Assembly: GCA_027858355.1 (NCBI GenBank) | Contig: JAQICW010000512.1 | Location: forward strand, 1-5,205 | Direction of reading: 5' to 3' | DNA: 5,205 bases | Source of the DNA: Desulfobacula sp. | GTDB lineage: Bacteria; Desulfobacterota; Desulfobacteria; Desulfobacterales; Desulfobacteraceae | Shown here: positions 1-5,205 of the stretch, in pieces | Layout: every line of letters begins with the position of its first letter | Position numbering within the stretch: the stretch's first letter is position 1 | Notes under the pieces: generated by a model | What the model was told of the DNA's origin: nothing | Database searches by the model: none | The model's input: only the letters and a program-made list of their open reading frames with translations | Program-made: the position numbers and the translations under genes

Positions 1-202
1 GTTCAGAGACATCCTTTTTTTATGCCTGGCATTTTGTCTTTTAATTTTAACTATTTATAAAAATAATATTAGATACAAGACCCAATAAAATTTATGTTTC
101 AGGAAAGATCACAAATTAAATATTTTGAGGATTAACCCGATTTTATAAGATTGATTGAGCCCAACGCAGTAATCGGGAAAATTTGCGGTTTTCGATCGAC
201 CT
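1..202. other. AT-rich non-coding tail downstream of the TSUP gene
   Basis: This stretch follows the TSUP stop codon and holds no gene I can support. It contains a 7-bp inverted repeat (CCCGATT at 136-142, AATCGGG at 171-177) with a 28-nt loop and no T-tract on the minus-strand side, so it is not a convincing terminator for the TSUP gene. One plus-strand frame is open from the left edge to a TAA at 86-88 and reads as a hydrophobic stretch followed by a basic tail. It could be the C-terminus of a convergent membrane-protein gene, but T-rich DNA gives such translations by chance. Confidence 0.5.
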
Positions 203-1099
203 TTAAATAAAAAGGGCTGAAATGTACTTTAACGCAATAAACAGGATACAAAAGGCTAAAATCCCTTTAATATATACGGCTTTAACAAATTTTTGAGCCC
301 TTGCCCCCAGATACATGCCCAAAAACCCGCCTGAACCAAACAGAGCCCCCAGCATCCAGTCAGGCGACACAGCCACTTGAGGGTATAGACCGGCCAGAAA
401 CTGATAAAAAATCACACCGGAAACCGATGTTACAAAGGTTCCCAAAAGGGCTGCCCCTGCAATCACATGTACGGGCAGACCAATAATGGTGACAAGTATG
501 GGTGCAATGATCGATCCGCCTCCGATTCCATATATCCCGCCAATAATCCCCACAAAAAAGCAGATAATGTAAATGGGTAACTGCGCATAAGCATATAGTT
601 TTCCCCCAAATGTAAAAGAGACCTTGTTGAACGAGGAGTCCATGACAGCAAGGCTATGAAACCCCGCACCCTCAATCACCATGCCTTTTTCCTTTGTCTT
701 GCTGTTACCTATAATATCTTTTAAAAGTTTCCAGCCGATATAAAGCAGGACAAGTCCTGCAAACACCTTGAAATTCTTTGGATCAGGCAAGTATTCGATT
801 CTAACCCATGCACCAATAAAAACCCCGGGTAGCGTCCCGATAACTATGGCCTTGGCTAAAGGCCATAACATCCGTTTTTCCTTGATATAACGATATACCC
901 CGCTTGGAATGGCAATGATATTGAAAACATGATTGGTGGCGGAAACAGAAGGAGACGTATATCCCAGAAAGCTCATTTGGAATGGCAATAATAAAAAAGC
1001 GCCGGAAATACCCCCCATTGAAGTGAAAAATGAAACAACAAAAGCAGTAAAGAAAATAATATATGGGTTGGCGTAAATTTCGGCAATTGGGAAATACAT
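203..1099 (-). CDS. TSUP (TauE/SafE) family membrane permease
   Basis: A 298-residue integral membrane protein of the TSUP family (formerly DUF81), whose characterised members move sulfite, sulfoacetate, taurine-derived anions and other small organic anions across the inner membrane. The internal duplication is visible. Repeat one has the glycine-rich segment near residues 28-40 (MGGISGAFLLLPF), then a conserved A-T-N stretch near 54-56. Repeat two has the more canonical GIYGIGGGSIIAP at 188-200, then A-A-L-L-G-T-F-V-T near 216-224. About eight hydrophobic spans are evident. A soluble segment of roughly 45 residues (about 128-172) separates the halves. Length is somewhat above the common 250-270 residues because of this linker. 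The ATG has a good Shine-Dalgarno (AGGAG, 7 nt upstream). It is the last gene of the block, 97 bp after the receiver-CBS gene, with a large palindrome between them. Sulfite or sulfonate transport is a reasonable inference, but substrate cannot be read from sequence. Confidence 0.9.
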   Translation of the reverse strand: MYFPIAEIYANPYIIFFTAFVVSFFTSMGGISGAFLLLPFQMSFLGYTSPSVSATNHVFNIIAIPSGVYRYIKEKRMLWPLAKAIVIGTLPGVFIGAWVRIEYLPDPKNFKVFAGLVLLYIGWKLLKDIIGNSKTKEKGMVIEGAGFHSLAVMDSSFNKVSFTFGGKLYAYAQLPIYIICFFVGIIGGIYGIGGGSIIAPILVTIIGLPVHVIAGAALLGTFVTSVSGVIFYQFLAGLYPQVAVSPDWMLGALFGSGGFLGMYLGARAQKFVKAVYIKGILAFCILFIALKYISALFI

Positions 1100-1119
1100 T
1101 CTGATCTCCTGTTTTTATG

Positions 1120-1164
1120 AATAGTCCTGGAGAATGGTATTGCAATACCATTCTCCAGACTATT
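1120..1164. repeat. Near-perfect long inverted repeat (perfect 32-bp core)
   Basis: The core at 1127-1158 is a perfect palindrome: the arm CTGGAGAATGGTATTG is followed directly by its exact reverse complement. The pairing extends outward through AATAGTC (1120-1126) and GACTATT (1158-1164) if one unpaired base is allowed on the left arm. As minus-strand RNA it would form a long stable hairpin ending about 10 nt before the Shine-Dalgarno of the TSUP gene. The minus-strand 3' flank (CTATTCATAAAAAC) has no T-tract, so it is not a standard intrinsic terminator in the gene direction. The plus-strand 3' flank is T-rich (TTTTGATTTT), but no plus-strand gene is seen. It may be an mRNA-stability or processing hairpin, an attenuating structure, or an operator for a dimeric regulator. 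Confidence 0.85.
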
Positions 1165-1196
1165 TTGATTTTACCTTAAAATGCAGCATCACTATA

Positions 1197-2099
1197 TTAT
1201 AAATTCAAAATTTTTTCCATTTCAAAAAACAGATCCTGCTCCCTTACCACACCCACAATTTTGCCCGCTATTGTCACAAGAAGACGTCTCTCATTTACGT
1301 GAAGCATGAGGTATGCCGCCTCCATCAGGTTTGAGCTGCCGTCAATGGAAATGGGGGATGGTGACATGATATCTCTGATACATTTATTCTTCTTTTCCCG
1401 GATTCCCATACTGAACATCCCTTTCCAGAACATGGGGGAATATTCAATACTGTCTGCCAGAAACGGTTTGGGTGCTGAAAGATAGTCCGGCATGAGCATT
1501 TCCAATAGATCCCGAATGGTCAAGATCCCGTTTACCTGATTATCACTGCCTTTAACAAGAATAGAGCGGTGACCGGTTTCCATGAGTTGGTTTGTTGCTA
1601 TCTTTGTAATAAAAGATTTCTTCAGCACATCAATTGCGTCCTGAATGGTTTTTTCTTCATTGATGGTTGTGTACTCTGTAATGGGAATCATTACAGATAT
1701 AACATTTTTTTCTTCCCGGACAGACAATTTATTTGTCCTATGACAGGCTTCCTTGATTTTTTCTGCCAGAAGATCAATATCACATGGTTTGTTCAAATAG
1801 TCAAAGGCCCCTTCAACAAGGGCTTTTCTTGCCGAAGGCATAGCCCCGTGACCAGTGAGCATGATGACCGGAAGATCCGGCTTAAGCTTTTTTATTTTTG
1901 CCAGGGCCTCATGCCCATCCATTCCAGGCATTTTGATATCCAGGATAACAACATCTGGTTCTTGTTCCATTTTTTCCAGGGCATCCTCTCCGCTTTCAGC
2001 AAGGATGGTATTGAATCCCTTTTTGCTAAGAATCTTTTGGGTGGTATCCCTGAATCTTTTTTCATCATCCACCATTAACACTTTTATTCGGTCTGTCAT
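1197..2099 (-). CDS. Response regulator: receiver domain plus CBS-domain pair
   Basis: A 300-residue cytoplasmic two-component response regulator. Residues 1-120 are a CheY-like receiver: acidic pair D11-D12, phospho-acceptor D54 in VVILDIKMPGMDG, switch T82 in MLTGHG, and K104 in NKPCD, so all catalytic positions are intact. After a short linker come two CBS motifs, about 134-205 (ending GILTIRDLLEML) and about 240-298 (CIRDIMSPSPISI through GKIVGVVREQDLF), forming a Bateman module. CBS pairs often bind AMP, ATP or S-adenosylmethionine and regulate partner domains or transporters. A 35-residue segment rich in aromatic residues and lysine (about 205-239) separates them. No DNA-binding, GGDEF or AAA+ output domain is present, so regulation by protein contact is likely. 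The start is ATG 2099, chosen over an in-frame GTG at 2123 because AAGGAG lies 9 nt upstream of the ATG and the GTG has none. It follows the Yip1-like gene by 116 bp. Confidence 0.92.
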   Translation of the reverse strand: MTDRIKVLMVDDEKRFRDTTQKILSKKGFNTILAESGEDALEKMEQEPDVVILDIKMPGMDGHEALAKIKKLKPDLPVIMLTGHGAMPSARKALVEGAFDYLNKPCDIDLLAEKIKEACHRTNKLSVREEKNVISVMIPITEYTTINEEKTIQDAIDVLKKSFITKIATNQLMETGHRSILVKGSDNQVNGILTIRDLLEMLMPDYLSAPKPFLADSIEYSPMFWKGMFSMGIREKKNKCIRDIMSPSPISIDGSSNLMEAAYLMLHVNERRLLVTIAGKIVGVVREQDLFFEMEKILNL

Positions 2100-2108
2100 C
2101 TGTATTGT

Positions 2109-2114
2109 CTCCTT
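2109..2114 (-). promoter_or_regulatory. Shine-Dalgarno site that fixes the receiver-CBS start
   Basis: Minus-strand AAGGAG lies 9 nt before the ATG at 2099. It falls inside the longer reading that would begin at GTG 2123, which argues that translation begins at the ATG. The resulting N-terminus (MTDRIKVLMVDDE) is the usual one for a receiver domain. Confidence 0.75.
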
Positions 2115-2132
2115 ATTGATCACTTCTAATCA

Positions 2133-2168
2133 TAACCTGAAGGTCACACGTAACCTGAAGGTCACAAG
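2133..2168. repeat. Two tandem 18-bp repeats with internal dyad, upstream of the receiver-CBS gene
   Basis: The 16-bp unit TAACCTGAAGGTCACA occurs at 2133-2148 and again at 2151-2166, an 18-bp period. Each copy holds the inverted repeat ACCT-GA-AGGT; in the second copy it extends to GTAACCTGAAGGTCAC (2150-2165), a dyad of two GTRACCT half-sites around a 2-bp centre. The repeats sit about 20 to 55 bp before the Shine-Dalgarno of the receiver-CBS gene, in the 116-bp spacer after the Yip1-like gene. Paired operators for a dimeric transcription factor, or a 5' leader element, are plausible. A simple tandem duplication without function is the alternative. No DNA-binding regulator is encoded in the window. 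Confidence 0.8.
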
Positions 2169-2215
2169 TAAATTGGATTTTCATATTGTTTACGCAATAC
2201 CTTGATTTTATCATT

Positions 2216-2740
2216 TTATTTACCAAATGTCATAAGCGCAGAATATATTAAAAAAAACTGAATGGTCATAGAAACCAGTAGAACCAGCAATGCCTGCTTC
2301 CATGTAAGCCCGCAGGTGTTTTTAAACCCGATGTATATCAGCCACAATTTCCAGGGTTCAGTAAACCATAGAAAAAACGGCAGCCACGACATGAAAAGGG
2401 TCACTCCGGATGAAAAGGCATATAGACTGAAAATAATCGAAAAAGAGATGCGTTTTCCAAGGATCATGACCATTGTTATATACCCTAAGCACGAGGAAAT
2501 TAATATCGTTCCTGAAGCATTAACAAAAAAAATGATTGCCATGATCCATACAGGCCTGGAATAAGCCCCCGTTAAAAGGCTTGCACCTGTAAAAAAACCA
2601 CAGCAGATGACCATAAACCCTAAAGTCCTTCTCAATGTTGTCTTTTCAGCAAGTTCCCTGAAAAATAATCCAGGTTCAATCAAAAGCTGGATCAGAGAAT
2701 AAGAATAAAACTGCCAGCTTTTTAAAGCCGATTCCAACAT
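2216..2740 (-). CDS. Yip1-like multi-span membrane protein
   Basis: A 174-residue, strongly hydrophobic protein with about five membrane spans (roughly 38-58, 64-92, 98-124, 130-138 with its flank, and 147-170). The layout resembles the Yip1 family: an amphipathic N-terminus with the P-x-x-F-F pattern (IEPGLFFREL, 22-31), a basic turn (RR at 37-38), then a late PWKLWLIYIGFK segment (129-140) followed by a short loop and W-K-Q-A-L before the last span. Bacterial Yip1-type proteins have no well-defined biochemical role. The ATG has AAGGGAG about 7 nt upstream. The gene starts 57 bp after the small 50-aa gene and is probably co-transcribed with the DASS permease. I infer an accessory membrane role near the transporter, for example assembly or regulation, without direct evidence. 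Family assignment is by pattern and could be wrong; an unrelated small polytopic protein is the alternative. Confidence 0.8.
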   Translation of the reverse strand: MLESALKSWQFYSYSLIQLLIEPGLFFRELAEKTTLRRTLGFMVICCGFFTGASLLTGAYSRPVWIMAIIFFVNASGTILISSCLGYITMVMILGKRISFSIIFSLYAFSSGVTLFMSWLPFFLWFTEPWKLWLIYIGFKNTCGLTWKQALLVLLVSMTIQFFLIYSALMTFGK

Positions 2741-2797
2741 TATCGCACTCCCTTAGAATATTTTTTGTGTGAATCAATCATCTGATTAATCCTCAGG

Positions 2798-2950
2798 TTA
2801 TACCAGTTTTACAAATACGCCCATCAAAAGCATGATGATGGTCATGAAGAAAAAAACTTTTCGTTCCGTGTCTTTGCTGAAAAAAATTTTCCCATCTTTC
2901 AATATTATTTTTTTTGACTCTGGTTTTTTTATTTCTGCTAGTTTATTCAT
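2798..2950 (-). CDS. Small 50-aa single-span membrane protein, function unknown
   Basis: A short open frame reading MNKLAEIKKPESKKIILKDG and onward to TAA at 2798-2800. Residues 1-31 are polar and lysine-rich; residues 32-50 (VFFFMTIMMLLMGVFVKLV) make one hydrophobic span that ends almost at the C-terminus. The charge pattern predicts the N-terminus in the cytoplasm and a tail anchored in the inner membrane. The ATG is preceded by AAAGGG at 8 nt. The gene begins 23 bp after the DASS permease stop and precedes the Yip1-like gene by 57 bp, tight spacing that favours a translated operon member. I do not recognise a family. Its position and topology suggest a small accessory subunit or regulator of the DASS permease, which is inference. 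A chance open frame is less likely given the ribosome site, spacing and clean topology. Confidence 0.7.
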   Translation of the reverse strand: MNKLAEIKKPESKKIILKDGKIFFSKDTERKVFFFMTIIMLLMGVFVKLV

Positions 2951-2973
2951 ATCAGCATCCCTTTAATCTTTGG

Positions 2974-4821
2974 TTAAAACCCCGGCATTGCGCCAAAGCC
3001 CCTGAATGACCAGTAAACGCCGGTCAAAAAAAGTAAAACAACATTGGCGAAAAAAAACATGGGGATACCGACCCTGAGATAATCTTTGGGCTCAAGATAT
3101 CCGCTGGCGTATACAATTGCATTGGGTGGTGTGCCGATAATCAGGCAGTATGCAAATGAAGACGCAATTGCCGTTGCCATGGCCATGAAGGGCAAATAAG
3201 TTGTACCGGGATGAACCATGCCCGCCATATTCAGGGCAATGGGTCCCACAGAAGCTGCAGCAGGGCCGTCTGCCATAAGGTTGGTGAGAATGGATGTCAG
3301 CCCGTTATTGACCATTAATAAAGGAAGACCTGCTTCCATGCCAAACTGTGACAGAAAATCGATGACGGATCGTGCCAGCCAATAGGCAGCACCCGTGGAA
3401 TCCAGGGTTCTTCCAAATATAATGGCACCGGCATATAGCCAGACAACCCCCCAGTCCACTTTATCCTGGTAATCCCGCCAGTTGACAACCCCGGTCAGAA
3501 TATAGGCGACGGCACCCGCAATGGCAATGACACCAATGCCCAGCCGGATGGGATAGATACCCATATTAAAAAATGCTTTTTCCGTAAACCATCCAAACAA
3601 CATGATGATAAATATGATCAGAGCCCATATCTGTTTCTTGTTCCAGCCTCCCATTTTATCAATTTCTATCTTTAACTGATCCATGGCAGGTGCCAGAGAG
3701 ATGATTTTGGGTCTGAAACGAAGATTGGTGATAAACCAGGTAATGGGAATCATGATAATTACAAATGGGAAACAATAAGTAACCCATTGAAAATAACCAA
3801 TATCAACCCCGAACATATCCGTTAAATAAGTCATCATAATCACATTCCTGGCTCCGCCGGAAGGCGCTCCCGGCCCCCCGATGTTGCAGGCCATGGCAAT
3901 GGTGATCATCAAAAGTTTTGCAAGCTCCTTGTCTTCGGGTACCTCATCGGTCAGGCTGTTCTGGTATAACAGCATTCCAATGGGAAGGAACATGGCAGCC
4001 AGGGCATGGTCAGATATAAATGCTGCCAGGGGTGATATGATCAAAAAGAAAATCAGGGTGATCCATTTAGTATTGGGAACCGCCAGTTTTTTGAACATTG
4101 CCATGCACACCCGTTTGTCCACTCCCGTTTTAACAAAGGCTGCGGCAAACATCAGGCTACCCATGATAAACCAGCAGGCATCACTCCAATAAAGCATGGC
4201 CACTTCTTTTCGAGACGTCACACCGGTAAAAACAAGGATCAGCCCAACACAGAAAGCAACTGCCGGAAGTGGGATACACTCTGTTAAAAAACAGAGCACA
4301 ACAAAAACACCCATGGCAATAGCAACTTTTATATGCCAGGCACCTTTGTCAGCAGCTTTTTTATCCTTTCCGGTCAAGTCTTCATACTTTAAGCCTTCTT
4401 TTCTGTATTCCAGTGCTTTCTTCATGGCAGCCAGATAATTGTCTTCAGATATTTTTGTTTTGATAAATTCCTGGGCCTTATCAAAGTTTTTTTGACTGGC
4501 TTCTATCTTATTACTTTTGCACCATTTGATATCCCGTTTTAAAAACCGGGTTTTGTTCAAAGCCCCCATTCGTATATTTTTTTCCATGATCCTGGCAGTG
4601 AGCAATTGCCATTGCTCTGCATCTGAACTGATTTTATCAAACAACTCTTTGGTAATATTGTTCACAACTGCTTTTGGTCCGATCTTGTATTCAGTACCCA
4701 CATCCTTCATCCCGTATGGGGTCGGCATGAGCAGGACTGCAAAAAAAAGGATAACCGGAAATATAAAAATTTTCCAGTTTATATATTTATCATATCCAGT
4801 AGCTTGCTTTTCTTTCTTCAT
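2974..4821 (-). CDS. SLC13/DASS-family anion permease with a large soluble insert
   Basis: A 615-residue inner-membrane permease of the divalent anion:Na+ symporter family, whose members import sulfate, di- and tricarboxylates or phosphate. Family signs: first span 16-33 followed by PTPYG; FLTECIPLP at 178-186; ACNIGG at 311-316; and near the C-terminus IIGTPPNAIVYASGYL (561-576), matching the conserved TPPNA motif. The usual length is about 460-500 residues. The excess is explained by a lysine-rich, probably helical segment (about 41-158) between span one and span two, which should face the periplasm if the basic N-terminus is cytoplasmic. The two SNT motifs that bind Na+ and substrate in characterised members appear here as S270-D271-H272 and A517-D518-G519, so cation dependence or substrate may differ. 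The ATG has GGAGG at 7 nt. It starts 25 bp after a response-regulator gene. Sulfate uptake is plausible in a sulfate reducer, but a dicarboxylate is equally open. Confidence 0.9.
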   Translation of the reverse strand: MKKEKQATGYDKYINWKIFIFPVILFFAVLLMPTPYGMKDVGTEYKIGPKAVVNNITKELFDKISSDAEQWQLLTARIMEKNIRMGALNKTRFLKRDIKWCKSNKIEASQKNFDKAQEFIKTKISEDNYLAAMKKALEYRKEGLKYEDLTGKDKKAADKGAWHIKVAIAMGVFVVLCFLTECIPLPAVAFCVGLILVFTGVTSRKEVAMLYWSDACWFIMGSLMFAAAFVKTGVDKRVCMAMFKKLAVPNTKWITLIFFLIISPLAAFISDHALAAMFLPIGMLLYQNSLTDEVPEDKELAKLLMITIAMACNIGGPGAPSGGARNVIMMTYLTDMFGVDIGYFQWVTYCFPFVIIMIPITWFITNLRFRPKIISLAPAMDQLKIEIDKMGGWNKKQIWALIIFIIMLFGWFTEKAFFNMGIYPIRLGIGVIAIAGAVAYILTGVVNWRDYQDKVDWGVVWLYAGAIIFGRTLDSTGAAYWLARSVIDFLSQFGMEAGLPLLMVNNGLTSILTNLMADGPAAASVGPIALNMAGMVHPGTTYLPFMAMATAIASSFAYCLIIGTPPNAIVYASGYLEPKDYLRVGIPMFFFANVVLLFLTGVYWSFRGFGAMPGF

Positions 4822-4846
4822 TTATCAACCTCCAGTATACAAAATT

Positions 4847-5205
4847 TTATTCATCATCATCTTTGAGAATTTCACGGGGGGATCGCATATATTTTTTACT
4901 TTGGGCCACCCTTATTTTTTCTTCACGGTGCTGCCGTTTTTCAAATGCCTCCAAGGCCGTTTCGATAATGTCATCAATATCCGCGGGTTTCACCAGATAA
5001 TCAAAAGCCCCGGATTTCAAACCGTCAATGGCCGAGTCCATTGTGCCATGCCCGGTGAGCATAATGACTTCCACCAAAGGATAAAGCGTCTTGATAGCCT
5101 TTAATGTCTGATTCCCATCCATGCCCGGCATCTTGACATCAAGAATCACCACGTGGACATTCTGAGATTTTAGTTTTTCAAGGGCTTCCTCCCCGCTCAG
5201 GGCGG
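4847..5205 (-). CDS. Response-regulator receiver domain, 5' end cut by the window edge
   Basis: The frame is open through the right edge, so the N-terminus is missing; 118 complete codons plus stop are visible. They hold most of a CheY-like receiver: ALSGEEALEKL, the phospho-acceptor Asp in VVILDVKMPGMDG, the switch Thr in MLTGHG, and the conserved Lys in LVKPADID. After the receiver is a charged tail of about 30 residues (KRQHREEKIR to KDDDE) with no output domain. It resembles the receiver of the receiver-CBS gene downstream, sharing SGE-ALEK, KMPGMDG, VIMLTGHG and GAFDYL-KP, so the two are probably paralogues. It could be a stand-alone receiver or the C-terminal receiver of a larger protein such as a hybrid histidine kinase; the missing upstream part decides. 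A GTG at 5150-5152 is not a credible start because it falls inside the domain. The DASS permease starts 25 bp downstream, so co-transcription is likely. Confidence 0.9.
   Translation of the reverse strand, partial: ALSGEEALEKLKSQNVHVVILDVKMPGMDGNQTLKAIKTLYPLVEVIMLTGHGTMDSAIDGLKSGAFDYLVKPADIDDIIETALEAFEKRQHREEKIRVAQSKKYMRSPREILKDDDE

Noticed and set aside
22..32. ATGCCTGGCAT palindrome flanked by T-rich DNA as a plus-strand terminator
   Set aside because: The dyad has a single central base, leaving at most three or four real pairs, too weak for a terminator hairpin.
136..177. 7-bp inverted repeat CCCGATT/AATCGGG as terminator of the TSUP gene
   Set aside because: The loop is 28 nt, the stem is short, and the minus-strand 3' flank (TTAATCCTC) lacks a T-tract.
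1569..2078. Long plus-strand open frame of 169 codons opposite the receiver-CBS gene
   Set aside because: It lies wholly within a well-supported gene on the other strand, its translation has no recognisable domain, and there is no sign of its own ribosome site.
2100..2123. N-terminal extension of the receiver-CBS gene from GTG 2123
   Set aside because: There is no ribosome site before the GTG, and the eight added residues are not typical. The internal ATG at 2099 has AAGGAG at 9 nt and gives a standard receiver start.
2169..2215. Sigma-70-like promoter TTGCGT-17-AATTTA before the tandem repeats
   Set aside because: The spacing is right but the -10 is poor, and such matches are common in AT-rich DNA, so I do not call it.
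2741..2797. AATCAGATGATT mini-hairpin between the 50-aa gene and the Yip1-like gene
   Set aside because: It is five A/T-rich pairs with a 2-nt loop and no T-tract; it would not form a stable terminator and does not break the operon.
4517..5104. Plus-strand open frame of 195 codons across the permease and receiver genes
   Set aside because: It spans the junction of two clear minus-strand genes and reads as antisense of conserved motifs, so it is a shadow frame.

Overview
The window is a compact block of genes, all on the minus strand, from an AT-rich bacterium. It holds two anion transporters of different superfamilies, two receiver-type response regulators and two small membrane proteins of unknown role. 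The 5' end of the upstream response regulator runs off the right edge. The combination of a large SLC13/DASS permease, a TauE/SafE-type permease and receiver-plus-CBS regulators in AT-rich DNA recalls sulfate-reducing Desulfobacterota (Desulfobacter- or Desulfobacula-like). That taxonomic guess is inference; no marker gene is present to confirm it.

Reading in the direction of transcription (right to left): (1) a partial response-regulator receiver domain (4847 to the edge); (2) a 615-aa SLC13/DASS-family permease (2974-4821) with an unusual soluble insert of about 120 residues and altered binding-site motifs; (3) a 50-aa single-span membrane protein (2798-2950); (4) a 174-aa Yip1-like multi-span membrane protein (2216-2740); (5) a 300-aa response regulator made of a receiver plus two CBS domains (1197-2099); (6) a 298-aa TSUP (TauE/SafE) permease (203-1099). 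The spacers are 25, 23, 57, 116 and 97 bp. The first four genes look like one transcription unit. The two longer spacers each hold a distinctive repeat: tandem 18-bp repeats with an internal dyad before the receiver-CBS gene, and a perfect 32-bp palindrome before the TSUP gene. Either could be a point where expression is reset or tuned. I saw no convincing Rho-independent terminator or strong sigma-70/sigma-54 promoter in any spacer.

Taken together the locus looks like a signalling-controlled anion-transport module. The DASS protein probably imports an anion (sulfate or a dicarboxylate) and the TSUP protein probably moves sulfite, a sulfonate or another small anion. The regulator seen in full has no DNA-binding domain, so it may act by protein contact, with the CBS pair able to sense adenine nucleotides. 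The substrates and any physical coupling are not shown by the sequence.

The left 202 bp, downstream of the TSUP stop, are AT-rich and hold no gene I can support.
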